From: NORP240 sp942492445 | GTDB taxonomy: Bacteria > Pseudomonadota > Gammaproteobacteria > Pseudomonadales > Pseudohongiellaceae | Direction of reading: 5' to 3' | Assembly: GCA_942492445.1 (NCBI GenBank) | Contig: CALOEW010000074.1 | Span: 1-51,527, forward strand | Length of the DNA stretch: 51,527 bases | Shown: piece by piece, positions 9,391 through 17,817 of the stretch | Position numbering within the stretch: the stretch's first letter is position 1 | Layout of the letters: each line of letters starts with the position of its first letter | Position numbers and translations under genes: made by a program | The notes under the pieces: model-generated | Databases searched by the model: none | Told to the model about the DNA's origin: nothing | The model's input: only the letters and a program-made list of their open reading frames with translations

Positions 9391-10020
9391 TCAATGTAGC
9401 AGCAGCGAAACGTCCGGCATCTGCTCACTGGTAAACCCGGGATGCAGCAGGTCGCTGCGCTTTACCAGCAGCAGGTCGTGCTGGTGCAGGAATTCCAGCG
9501 CATCGGGCGCACCGATCTCCACGTCATCGAGCATAACGCAGACCACGTCATCTCCATCGATATCTATGACGGCACAGGGCTTGAAGCCACTAACCGTATT
9601 CAGTGAGGCCATCCCGCCTATCTGACCGTGGAAGACCGGTAGCCGGTGCTTTTTCAGCATGCCAGGCACCATGTATGCAGTGCCGAATCCGGCGGCCGCC
9701 ACTACATTGATAATTTCCACGATGGCTGGATCTTCAAAATCGATTCGGAGAGTTTCTGCAATTGGCAGGTTATTGCACAGGCGCCTGTAGTTGACCATCT
9801 TCAGAAACAGATCCACGTCTTCTTCGTTCCATTCCAGCATCTCGCCATGCTGTGAGCGGCTGCTGTCGGAGGAGAAGCTGTAGACCGAAGTCTCGATCGT
9901 AAGATTTTTGAGGTCCTCTTCCTCCTGGTAGGAAACCACCAGGGAGACAGCACAGAAGCCCTCGCTGGATTCCGGACTCAGGCACCAGAGAAAAGGAACA
10001 TCGCTTTCTATTTCAATCAT
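9391..10020 (-). CDS. Conserved-looking protein of unknown function
   Basis: 209 aa, acidic, with no signal peptide or TM segment, so probably cytoplasmic. I recognise no family. The N-terminal half is mixed; the C-terminal half contains FEDPAIVEIINVVAAAGFGTAYMVPG and FKPCAVIDIDGDDVVCVMLDD, which look like a small alpha/beta domain. It is monocistronic, with prfC starting 165 bp downstream on the same strand and an unusually long AT-rich leader region upstream. Codon use is like its neighbours. Confidence 0.7.
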   Translation of the reverse strand: MIEIESDVPFLWCLSPESSEGFCAVSLVVSYQEEEDLKNLTIETSVYSFSSDSSRSQHGEMLEWNEEDVDLFLKMVNYRRLCNNLPIAETLRIDFEDPAIVEIINVVAAAGFGTAYMVPGMLKKHRLPVFHGQIGGMASLNTVSGFKPCAVIDIDGDDVVCVMLDDVEIGAPDALEFLHQHDLLLVKRSDLLHPGFTSEQMPDVSLLLH

Positions 10021-10626
10021 GCTGATACGCCGTCACTACCGGAGAAACTGTTTGTCACCTATTCCAGATTGTCGTATTACTGGAACGATTCTGAAGCTCC
10101 CAGGCGACAAAATATCCTCTGCCTGTTCTCGTCACAATCCAGGTGCATAAAATTGAATCCGATTCCCTCAAGTTAGCCAAACTTGCTCAAGTTACATGCC
10201 ATCTATCACTACTAACAAATTGATAATTAAAATAAATAGCACGATCTTGCCGCTTCAGTCGTTTTTCCACAAATTCTGTGGATAAGTCAGTGAATAAAAT
10301 CAGTGATTTGACCGGGAAGCAAGAATTTCTGGTATTGCAAGTTACATTGTTCAATATTTAACCAACTCTAAATATTAATAATTATCAGTAGGTTATATGT
10401 TTTTGAAGATTCGAAACAAAAAAATACCTGAAAAAAATAGAGGTTTTATGGCACCGAGGTAAATTTTGTGCATAAAAACCCGGACAAAATTTTGTCACCA
10501 ACTTCCTGTGTTAGTTTTCTTACTGTTTTTATTACAGTTTTTCGAATCCCACTACCGCTCGTTCCGAATGCCGATTGGAAACACTGCCGATCGTGCGCCC
10601 GCAGAACCGCCAGTGCCGAAACCCGT
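10021..10626. other. 606-bp AT-rich gap without genes
   Basis: This stretch lies upstream of the unknown gene starting at 10020. From about 10,190 to 10,530 it is markedly more AT-rich than the rest of the window. It contains an inverted pair of DnaA boxes near 10263-10285 and runs such as TTAATAATTATC near 10374. I find no convincing ORF, tRNA or terminator; the short plus-strand frames around 10466-10725 have no family similarity. Confidence 0.55.
10263..10285. promoter_or_regulatory. Inverted pair of DnaA boxes
   Basis: TGTGGATAA at 10277-10285 is the exact reverse complement of the consensus DnaA box TTATCCACA. TTTTCCACA at 10263-10271 is a one-mismatch box facing it across 5 bp. Both lie in AT-rich DNA. 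One strong and one weak box do not make an origin; a DnaA-controlled promoter or a titration site are alternatives. Confidence 0.45.
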
Positions 10627-11073
10627 TCAGGCCAGAAACAGATCGTAGAGCGTGGGAACCAGAATGAAACTGCAGACCGTAGCCAGCAGCATGTCCCTGT
10701 CTATTCTGTAGGCTTCCATGAATGACTCGGGCAGATTGATGGCAAGTACTCCCATCAGCACACAAAGGACCAGTAAACGGCGCTTGTTGAGAAGTAGAAC
10801 TGAAAATACCAGCCCAAGGCTGACGATATAGACGTAGTTTTCACCCAGACCGAGCCGGGACAGGGTTTCACTGGCCAGACTGATCCCGATCAGAGAGAAA
10901 AAGACCAGCGCATACAATACCGCCCGGACAGATTTTCCTTCACTTTGCAAGGTAGCGCTCCTTATTTGATCCAGCCAGTTTACTGGAGTGTATAGTTGAT
11001 CATTCCTCACAACCTGACAAGGAACCGGGAGCTCCTTCTTTCGTTGGCTGTTCGAATCTGTTAACTGCATCAC
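10627..11073 (-). CDS. Small integral membrane protein, unknown function
   Basis: 148 aa. A polar N-terminus of about 50 residues (MMQLTDSNSQRKKELPVPC) is followed by about four hydrophobic segments: VLYALVFFSLIGISLA, YVYIVSLGLVFSVLLL, LLVLCVLMGVLAINLP and LLATVCSFILVPTLYDLFLA. I recognise no family. It lies 56 bp downstream of the GspE-like ATPase gene on the same strand, so the two may be co-transcribed, but it lacks GspF/PilC features. Confidence 0.65.
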   Translation of the reverse strand: MMQLTDSNSQRKKELPVPCQVVRNDQLYTPVNWLDQIRSATLQSEGKSVRAVLYALVFFSLIGISLASETLSRLGLGENYVYIVSLGLVFSVLLLNKRRLLVLCVLMGVLAINLPESFMEAYRIDRDMLLATVCSFILVPTLYDLFLA

Positions 11074-11129
11074 ACATCGGGCAGCACCGCAGAACCGGCG
11101 ATGCTCGTTGTTGACAAATCACTAATCCC

Positions 11130-13439
11130 CTAGTCCGCCACGACCCGCAGCAACTGCTGGTAATCCGAAAGCCCGGCCAGTATTTTTTCAATACCGTCCT
11201 GCTTCATAGTACGCATGCCGTCTTTTTTGGCCTGTTTGCGAATATCTCCCAGACTGGCCTTGTGGTAAATCATGGACTGCAGGTCGTGAGTACCTACCAG
11301 TAACTCATGAATCGCCGTTCTGCCACGATATCCCGTATCGCCACAAGTGCTGCAACCGACGGGTCGATAGAGCTCGATCGTTGACGGATCTGTTTCCAGA
11401 CTGTCGAAATCGTCTTCGCCATAAACCATGACCAGGTGATCCAGCTCCCGTTGATCCGGCTTGTAGGCTTCCTTGCACTTGCTGCACAGGGTCCGCATCA
11501 GCCGCTGGGCCAATACGCCAAGCAGGGCATCGGAAAAATTGACCGGATCCAGGCCCAGGTCCAGCAGACGAATGATGGTTTCAGGTGCCGAGTTGGTGTG
11601 CAGTGTAGAGAGCACCAGGTGCCCGGTCAGGGATGCCTCGATCCCTATGTTGGCGGTTTCCTGATCACGCATCTCTCCAATCAGGATCACATCGGGATCC
11701 GCCCGCAGAAACGCCCTCATGGCGGTAGCGAATGTGAAATTGATCTTTGGCAGCATCTGTACCTGCTGCAGGCCGGGCTGGGTGATCTCCACCGGATCCT
11801 CGGCAGTCCAGATTTTACGGTCCGGAGTGTTGATGTGCCCCAGCACTGCATGCAGCGTGGTGGTCTTGCCGGACCCGGTTGGCCCCACCACCAGAAACAG
11901 ACCATGGGGATTGGTCGACAGATCGATAATCTTGTCGTAATTTGGCCTGGAAAGGTTCAGCTTGTTCAGCGGCATGGCTGAGCCGGCCGTGAGAAGCCTC
12001 AGTACCGCACTCTCGCCATGCACCGTGGGCAGGGTCGCCACCCGCAATTCCAGTTTGCGATTGCGCACCTTGAGCTTGCATTTGCCGTCCTGGGGAAGAC
12101 GCCGTTCGGCGATATCCAATCTGGCGATTACCTTTATGCGTGCGACCAGCGCCGCAGTATGTTCTCGGGGTACTTTCAGCAGCTCGCGGCAACTGCCATC
12201 CACCCGGACACGAACCACGCCCGGGGCTCCGTCCTTGCCAGGCTCGACATGGATGTCCGAGGCGCCAAGGCGCTCCGACTCGGTAATGATTTTGTTGACC
12301 AGCTGAATAACTGCTGAGGTTGCAGCCAGTTCCTGGTCGTCGTCGTCATCGTCTTCTTCGAGTTCGATGTTCATCTGCTCGTCCAGGGCCGAGAAGACTT
12401 CGTCAAACCCGGTTTCCTCGTCGAGATCGCCGGATTCATCGTGCAGATACTGCAGAATGTGCTCGGGCAGGCCCACCCGAAAGGTGAAGTTCCGGGCGCT
12501 GACAACGCCCTGGATTTCCATGATCCGGCGGTAGTCACTGGGGTCGTCGATAAGAATAATGGCTTCCTGCTTGTCACCTCCGACCGGCAGCCAGAGATTG
12601 CTGCGCAGGTAGCTGAGTCCGATGTTCTGCAGTAATTCCAGCGGCAGTTCGCGATCCGGTTCGTATCCCAGGTAGGGCACGCGGTAATAATACTCCAGAG
12701 ATTTGCCGATCAGGTCGGCTTCAATTTTCTGGTTTTCCATGAGCGCGCGGCTCATGGTGCCTCCATAGGACGAGGTGCGTTTCTGCAGGGCAGCCAGTTC
12801 CTGAGCAGTGATCTTGCCTTTCTGAACCAGATAGTCGTAAGGTCCCTGGGACGACTGCAGGGCGGAGCGATATTGTTTCGCCAGCATCTGCGAAAGCATC
12901 AGGGCATATTTGAGGTCCAGGCGTGTGAATTCGGGGTCATCTTCGAATCTTACCAGTTGCAGCACCCCGAGCAGCACTTCGTCCTTGATAGGCACCACGA
13001 TCTGGCTTTTGATTTTCCAGCCACGGGCCTCACTGAAACTGCTGTTGTAACGCAGGCGCGGGTGCGTGGCAGCGAGCTCCTGGCGGTCGTTGACATCCTT
13101 GATCAACAGAGAGCGCTGACTCAGGGCCACGTACCCGGCAATAGACCCGGGGCTGAACGGTACCCGGATCTCCGCCTCTTCGCTGCGTGAATCGCCGGCC
13201 TTGACTGTCGCCAGCAATTCCGAACAATGTTCCACGCACTGGTAGACTGTGACTAATTTGACACCAAGCAGCGCGAGCAGATCCTGCTCCACCTCCCGCA
13301 TCGCCACGGGAAGCTTTTTGGTATACCGCATGCGCTGATAGACCCTGGCCAGGCCCTGAACAAAGTCATCCTGGGAGACCGCCGAGGTCACTGGAGCTGG
13401 TTTTTCTTTTGTTTCCGATGAGGAAAAAAATCCTTTCAT
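11130..13439 (-). CDS. GspE/PulE-type secretion ATPase with N-terminal GAF domain
   Basis: 769 aa from the ATG at 13439 (MKGFFSSSETKEK). A GAF-like domain occupies roughly residues 30-200 (VPFSPGSIAGYVALSQRSLL, IVVPIKDEVLLGVLQLV). Next comes an MshEN/GspE_N-like module (YDYLVQKGKITAQELAALQ to about residue 330), an Asp/Glu-rich linker and the hexameric ATPase domain: GPTGSGKTTTLHAVL (Walker A), AEDPVE (Asp box), DPDVILIGEMRD (Walker B), GHLVLSTLHTNSA (His box) and the zinc tetracysteine CSKCKEAY...CSTCGDTGYRGR. Such ATPases power type II secretion or type IV pilus extension; MshEN modules can bind c-di-GMP. No other pilus or T2SS gene is near, so its machine is unknown. The GAF domain suggests regulation by a small ligand. 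Confidence 0.88.
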   Translation of the reverse strand: MKGFFSSSETKEKPAPVTSAVSQDDFVQGLARVYQRMRYTKKLPVAMREVEQDLLALLGVKLVTVYQCVEHCSELLATVKAGDSRSEEAEIRVPFSPGSIAGYVALSQRSLLIKDVNDRQELAATHPRLRYNSSFSEARGWKIKSQIVVPIKDEVLLGVLQLVRFEDDPEFTRLDLKYALMLSQMLAKQYRSALQSSQGPYDYLVQKGKITAQELAALQKRTSSYGGTMSRALMENQKIEADLIGKSLEYYYRVPYLGYEPDRELPLELLQNIGLSYLRSNLWLPVGGDKQEAIILIDDPSDYRRIMEIQGVVSARNFTFRVGLPEHILQYLHDESGDLDEETGFDEVFSALDEQMNIELEEDDDDDDQELAATSAVIQLVNKIITESERLGASDIHVEPGKDGAPGVVRVRVDGSCRELLKVPREHTAALVARIKVIARLDIAERRLPQDGKCKLKVRNRKLELRVATLPTVHGESAVLRLLTAGSAMPLNKLNLSRPNYDKIIDLSTNPHGLFLVVGPTGSGKTTTLHAVLGHINTPDRKIWTAEDPVEITQPGLQQVQMLPKINFTFATAMRAFLRADPDVILIGEMRDQETANIGIEASLTGHLVLSTLHTNSAPETIIRLLDLGLDPVNFSDALLGVLAQRLMRTLCSKCKEAYKPDQRELDHLVMVYGEDDFDSLETDPSTIELYRPVGCSTCGDTGYRGRTAIHELLVGTHDLQSMIYHKASLGDIRKQAKKDGMRTMKQDGIEKILAGLSDYQQLLRVVAD

Positions 13440-13565
13440 CAATTTGCTCGTTGTATAGCCGATAGAAAATGCCAGGAGTTGGTGGGTCGTGCCAGCCACC
13501 ACGGTAGTGACGGGAATCGACCAGCAACTAGTTCAATTTCAAAAAACCCCATTGGTTAAAGCAAC

Positions 13566-14408
13566 TTGCGATTCAAACTGCCAGTAAAATCCAGCAAACT
13601 CAACGCCCTCATTGCAATTTTGGGAATTGGGTCGCCTTTTTGTGCCAATTTGTACGCCCAGCCCACGAATCTGACCGAGGCCCAGCAGCAATGGGTTGCC
13701 CAACAGATTTTCGCTAACGAGTGCAACAGAGAAGTCAGTTGCCTGACCAGTTGGAACGCTGGAGAAGACTTTCCCTCCCTGGGGCTGGGTCACTTTATCT
13801 GGTACCGACGGAATCAGTCGGAAATCTATACTGAAACCTTTCCCGAACTGGTGCGTTTTTACCACGGCCAGGGGGTGGAGACTCCGACCTGGATCACATC
13901 CTTGCCGTCACTGGATTCTCCCTGGCAGGACCGGGAGAGCTTTTACCGGGACTATGACCAGCCCAGACTGACGGAACTACGGGAATTTCTGTTACGGACC
14001 CTGACCATTCAGGCACGTTTCATCATCGCGCGACAGCAACAGGCACTGTCCGGGATTCTGGCGCACGCCCCTGCTTCTCAGCGTCAGGCGATAGCTGCCG
14101 AGTTGCAGCAGCTCGCAGCTGCGACGCCCCCCTATGGCCAGTATGCCCTGATTGACTACATTAATTTCAAAGGGGAAGGCACCAGTCCAGGCGAGCGATA
14201 TCAGGGACAGGGGTGGGGATTGTTACAGGTGCTTCAGGAGATGCTGGAGACTCGCGGCGAGGACCCTGTACTGATTCGATTTGCCAACGCGGCGGCTAGA
14301 GTTTTACAACGCCGGGTGACAAATGCCCCACCGGATCGCAATGAACAGCGGTGGCTGAAGGGCTGGATGAACCGGCTGATCACTTACCTGCCACCCGGAT
14401 ATCGTTGA
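13566..14408 (+). CDS. Secreted protein of unknown function
   Basis: 280 aa from a TTG start (no in-frame ATG exists nearby). The N-terminus looks like a Sec signal peptide (KSSKLNALIAILGIGSPFCANLYA, cleavage near residue 31). The mature part begins with IFANECNREVSCLTSWNAGEDFPSLGLGHFIWY, with two Cys that could form a disulfide, and contains YGQYALIDYINFKGEGTSPGERY and GWGLLQVLQEM. I recall similar unannotated secreted proteins in gammaproteobacteria but cannot assign a function; the GLGHFIWY segment could suggest a lysozyme-like fold, which is a guess. It is divergent from the GspE-like gene and followed by hisC. Confidence 0.72.
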   Translation: MRFKLPVKSSKLNALIAILGIGSPFCANLYAQPTNLTEAQQQWVAQQIFANECNREVSCLTSWNAGEDFPSLGLGHFIWYRRNQSEIYTETFPELVRFYHGQGVETPTWITSLPSLDSPWQDRESFYRDYDQPRLTELREFLLRTLTIQARFIIARQQQALSGILAHAPASQRQAIAAELQQLAAATPPYGQYALIDYINFKGEGTSPGERYQGQGWGLLQVLQEMLETRGEDPVLIRFANAAARVLQRRVTNAPPDRNEQRWLKGWMNRLITYLPPGYR

Positions 14409-14545
14409 CAACGTGCTGCAACGCTTCCGCCAGGCACCACACATTCCAGCCCTGGCGTTCTACGGCTTGTAACCCTTGCCGAATTAAAGGCCAGGCATTA
14501 ACCTTGCCACCTCGGTCAGCAACTGCCCTCAGGATTTCGGCGAAA

Positions 14546-15613
14546 GTGAGTTTTGAACGTCCTAATATCGAGTCGATGTCCGGCTATGTCCCCGGCGAAC
14601 AACCCGGCGCTGCGGATGTCGTCAAGCTCAACACCAATGAGAACCCCTACCCAGCCAGTGCGGCAGTGGCAACGGCGCTGGCAGGAATCCGGGTGGATCA
14701 ATTGCGACGCTATCCTTCTCCAACTGCCCAGGGCTTCAGGCAAGTCGCTGCCGACTACCACAACCTGCACAGCGACAATATCATTCCGACCAATGGTGGC
14801 GATGAACTATTGCGCCTGGCTGTCACCACTTTTGCCGGCCCCGGCGACGTGGTGGCAATTGCCGAACCCAGTTACTCACTATACCCGGTATTGACGGATA
14901 TTCAGGGCTGCAGGCTGCAGCGGGTACCACTTCTGGACAACTGGTCCTTGCCATCCGATTTCACGGCGATTCTCAACGATGCTGGCGCCCGCCTGGCCAT
15001 TCTGGTCAACCCACACGCCCCAACCGGCATTCTCATGCCGGCCGCAACGCTGATAAGTATTGCCAGGGGCTTTAACGGTGTGCTGCTCGTAGATGAAGCC
15101 TATGTTGATTTCGTCGACCCCCGGCAAATGTATGACCTGACCCCCGCGGTCAGGGAGCTGGACAACCTGTTGCTGCTGCGAACCCTTAGCAAAGGCTTCT
15201 CCCTGGCCGGGTTGAGATTCGGTTACGGCATCGGCGCAGCCAGCCTGCTGGCACCGATGATGTTCAAAACCAGAGACAGCTACAACACCGATTTTATCTC
15301 TCAACACCTGGCCAGTGCGGCTTTAAGCTCGGCAGACGAAGCCCGCACCACCTGGACCCGGGTCCGGAATGAACGTCTGCGCCTGGCTGAGGAACTCGAA
15401 AAACTTGGCCTGCCCTGCCTGCCAAGCCAATCAAATTTTCTGTTGGCACAGTGCAGCTCCGCTGAAGCGGCAAGAAACACCTACGAAAATCTCAAGCGGC
15501 AAGGGATTCTGATTCGCTATTTCGCACAGAACAGACTGCAGGATAAATTGAGAATAACCGTTGGAACCCCCGAACAAAATCAGCAATTGTTGCGCCACCT
15601 GGCCGCCTGTTGA
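14546..15613 (+). CDS. hisC: Histidinol-phosphate aminotransferase
   Basis: 355 aa from a GTG at 14546 (MSFERPNIESMSGYVPGEQ), with an AGGA 13 bp upstream. Earlier in-frame codons add sequence unlike the family. It is a fold-type I PLP enzyme converting imidazole acetol phosphate and glutamate to histidinol phosphate. Motifs: VVKLNTNENPYPAS, RRYPSPTAQGFR, ILVNPHAPTG, VLLVDEAYVDF and LLLRTLSKGFSLAGLR, with Lys216 as the PLP lysine, and a C-terminal KLRITVGTPEQNQQLL. No other his genes are close, as is common for scattered hisC2-type copies; activity on tyrosine or phenylalanine is possible. Confidence 0.92.
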   Translation: MSFERPNIESMSGYVPGEQPGAADVVKLNTNENPYPASAAVATALAGIRVDQLRRYPSPTAQGFRQVAADYHNLHSDNIIPTNGGDELLRLAVTTFAGPGDVVAIAEPSYSLYPVLTDIQGCRLQRVPLLDNWSLPSDFTAILNDAGARLAILVNPHAPTGILMPAATLISIARGFNGVLLVDEAYVDFVDPRQMYDLTPAVRELDNLLLLRTLSKGFSLAGLRFGYGIGAASLLAPMMFKTRDSYNTDFISQHLASAALSSADEARTTWTRVRNERLRLAEELEKLGLPCLPSQSNFLLAQCSSAEAARNTYENLKRQGILIRYFAQNRLQDKLRITVGTPEQNQQLLRHLAAC

Positions 15614-15660
15614 CAGTTCTCCGGCAGGGTTGCATCCTTGCCCAGTCAGGGTACGGTCCG

Positions 15661-16137
15661 ATGGACGAAAATCAGGATTCCAGTAAAAACAGCAGACGAT
15701 TCGGAATAAGTCATGTCCACTTCTGCCCCGCCTGCAAAAATCCTTTACGTCGCATAGATGGTAAAATGGGGCCATTCTGGAGCTGCACGGGTTTTCCAAA
15801 GTGCCGCGTTACTTTTGATGATGTGAATGGCAAACCGTCACTCGAGCCGGACGAACAGTATTGCTGCCCTGTCTGCACCCGCAGAATGGTGCGAATCCGG
15901 GATGACACCGCAGCGCCCTTCTGGCTCTGTACCGGGGCGAGCCGCGGTTGCAAAGTCAGGCTCAAGGACCATCACGGTCGCCCGGAAAAGGCCTGGCGCT
16001 GTGGCAGTTGCGGGCGACTGCTGGTTCTGCGCCATGGCAGACACGGTACTTTCTGGGGTTGCAGCCACTACCCCGACTGCAAACAAACCTATAATGACGA
16101 CAACGGCAGACCGGACCTTGATATTCTCCCTGCTTAA
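15661..16137 (+). CDS. Triple zinc-ribbon protein (topoisomerase-type C4 fingers)
   Basis: 158 aa from the ATG at 15661, 47 bp after hisC. Three topoisomerase-I-type C4 zinc ribbons follow one another: CPACKNPL...FWSCTGFPKCRVTF, CPVCTRRM...FWLCTGASRGCKVRL and CGSCGRLL...FWGCSHYPDCKQTY. Each has CxxC then a C-x5..6-C pair with the typical aromatic FW before the second half. Such modules bind single-stranded DNA at the C-terminus of TopA, but here they occur without a topoisomerase domain. A role in nucleic-acid binding is inference. Its 3' end overlaps the next gene in another frame. Confidence 0.8.
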   Translation: MDENQDSSKNSRRFGISHVHFCPACKNPLRRIDGKMGPFWSCTGFPKCRVTFDDVNGKPSLEPDEQYCCPVCTRRMVRIRDDTAAPFWLCTGASRGCKVRLKDHHGRPEKAWRCGSCGRLLVLRHGRHGTFWGCSHYPDCKQTYNDDNGRPDLDILPA

Positions 16138-16378
16138 ATTCCGCAAGAAGACCAGCACAGTAATCGCCGGCGTCATGATCGGGACCGGCTGCCTGTGGGG
16201 TATCGCCATGTGGCAGGATATAGGCCCCCGACAGTTGTTCGTCCTGTTTCTGGGCAGTTTCGCATTTCTCCTGGCCATCATGATCCTGGCCATCCTCCTC
16301 ATTGTGGCGATCAAGGGGATTGCCAGTCTCGTTGGAAAGAAGACGAAAGACCACCGCGCTGACACGGATTCCCGCTAG
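16094..16378 (+). CDS. Small two-helix membrane protein, unknown
   Basis: 94 aa from the ATG at 16094, overlapping the last 44 bases of the zinc-ribbon gene. A basic start (LLKFRKKTS) is followed by two TM helices (TVIAGVMIGTGCLWGIAMW and LFVLFLGSFAFLLAIMILAI, continuing LLIVAIKGIASL) and a charged tail KKTKDHRADTDSR. The membrane topology supports coding, but I recognise no family and the start could differ. Confidence 0.55.
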   Translation: MTTTADRTLIFSLLKFRKKTSTVIAGVMIGTGCLWGIAMWQDIGPRQLFVLFLGSFAFLLAIMILAILLIVAIKGIASLVGKKTKDHRADTDSR

Positions 16379-16436
16379 GGAGAGATCCAGAGGCTACTGA
16401 CAGGCTGTTAAGTCCCACAACGCTCTGAGATGGTCT

Positions 16437-16940
16437 CTAAAGAGGCAGCGTCCTGGACATTATGATGGCGTCTTCTCTGCCATCGTCGGAAGGATAATAA
16501 TTTTTCCGTTCACCAATTGGCAGAAAGCCCATGGAACGGTACAGGGACTTTGCCTTCTCATTGGAATGGCGCACCTCGAGAAAGCAGACTTCCGCTTCAT
16601 CTCTTTCGGCCTGCTCCAGCAGAAACCGCAGGATTCGCCTGCCATAACCGGCCTGCTGATAGTCCGGGCGAACACAGAGCGAGAGCAGATGGCATTCGCC
16701 GACCGCTACCGACAGAACTCCATGTCCTATGAGCATGTCGTCGTTGGCCAATACCCAGCACTGGTAACCTGCACGCAGGCAATCAACAAACACTCGCTTA
16801 TTCCAGGGGTGTTCAGAGGAAGCTGCCGCTTCGTTCTGCACAACCAGGTCGAGGTCGCTGGATCGCATAGGCCGCATGACAAAATCCGCCTGCGACCGGG
16901 CACTCGGGAAAACAAAGGACTCGTTAAATTCACTGGTCAC
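16437..16940 (-). CDS. rimI: Ribosomal protein S18-alanine N-acetyltransferase
   Basis: 167 aa GNAT enzyme that acetylates the N-terminal alanine of ribosomal protein S18. Seen: FVMRPMRSSDLDLVVQNEAAA, HPWNKRVFVDCLRAGYQCWV, the acetyl-CoA motif VRPDYQQAGYGRRILRFLLEQA, FLEVRHSNEKAKSLYRSMGF and ERKNYYPSDDGREDAIIMSR, all typical of RimI. It overlaps the 3' end of the upstream psi-like gene by 11 bp, so the two are translationally linked, as in the holD-rimI pair of enterics and pseudomonads. Confidence 0.93.
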   Translation of the reverse strand: MTSEFNESFVFPSARSQADFVMRPMRSSDLDLVVQNEAAASSEHPWNKRVFVDCLRAGYQCWVLANDDMLIGHGVLSVAVGECHLLSLCVRPDYQQAGYGRRILRFLLEQAERDEAEVCFLEVRHSNEKAKSLYRSMGFLPIGERKNYYPSDDGREDAIIMSRTLPL

Positions 16941-17673
16941 TCAATTGCTCCGAAACAGCACGAACATCCTGCCAGACGATTTGCTTCAAGGCCGGCACCT
17001 GCATCATTGCTCCCAGACTATGAGTATGGACAACCCGGGTTTCTGCGGCTTCCACCAGAGATTCGATGCCCGCTTCGGAGAACCACGACCTGCAGCGGTC
17101 ACCAAATACCAGCATTACGCGGAACTCCTGTTTCTCCAGACGCTTGCGAAGAAAACCTCCCAGAGCCTGATAAGCTTCGGCGGCACGTACTGCCGAGGCA
17201 TCGTCATCCGCAGCCAGGGGCCAATTGAATCTGTCCGGATTTGGCAGTTCTGCAACAGCTGTATCCAGTGCCCGCAAAATCGCCGCCAGGAGTCGCTTTG
17301 TCCCCTTCTGTATACGCTCGTTACCTGCAAAAGGGATCTCACTGATTACTGCAAGATGTGCCGAAATCGGATAAAAGTGCAGACTGAAACGCAACTGTTC
17401 AACTTCGGTTTCCGAGTCGGCCTCGGCTACCCTGAAGTCAGTTTCCGGAACCGACGGACCGGCTGCCGCCCAGGGCCGGGTGTTGAAATCCGACATGGCT
17501 GCGCGTGGATGACTTCCGGCGAGGGTGTTCACTGGAGAGTATCCCGGTGCTACCATGGTCGGACCGGAAGTGCTTGCGTCCGCCGGTCCAGACACTACTG
17601 CCCGCAAGTCACGACGCACATAACAATCAATTCCCATTGCGCGGAGGTAAGCCAGGCGGCGGGCTTCGTTCAT
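16930..17673 (-). CDS. Probable DNA polymerase III psi subunit, pseudomonad type (HolD-like)
   Basis: 247 aa. The N-terminus EARRLAYLRAMGIDCYVRRDL resembles the conserved N-terminal peptide of psi, which binds the clamp-loader core. Position is the best evidence: it lies directly upstream of, and overlaps, rimI, where E. coli has holD and Pseudomonas has its longer, sequence-divergent psi protein. The rest includes a Pro/Ala/Thr-rich stretch (residues ~30-80) and an alpha/beta C-terminal domain (SLHFYPISAHLAVISEIPF, FRVMLVFGDRCR). If correct, it links the clamp loader to chi and SSB. No other family fits. Confidence 0.62.
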   Translation of the reverse strand: MNEARRLAYLRAMGIDCYVRRDLRAVVSGPADASTSGPTMVAPGYSPVNTLAGSHPRAAMSDFNTRPWAAAGPSVPETDFRVAEADSETEVEQLRFSLHFYPISAHLAVISEIPFAGNERIQKGTKRLLAAILRALDTAVAELPNPDRFNWPLAADDDASAVRAAEAYQALGGFLRKRLEKQEFRVMLVFGDRCRSWFSEAGIESLVEAAETRVVHTHSLGAMMQVPALKQIVWQDVRAVSEQLSDQ

Positions 17674-17817
17674 AAAGTAGGTTAATAAGAGATTGGTAAC
17701 TACTGCAGAATCCTAACTATACGCTTTTCCAGCCATGGCAACAACCGGCCGGCCAGGAAGTTGTGATTCTCGAAAAATCATGATTGAATCGCGCTTCGCG
17801 TTCGAAGAGATGCCCCT

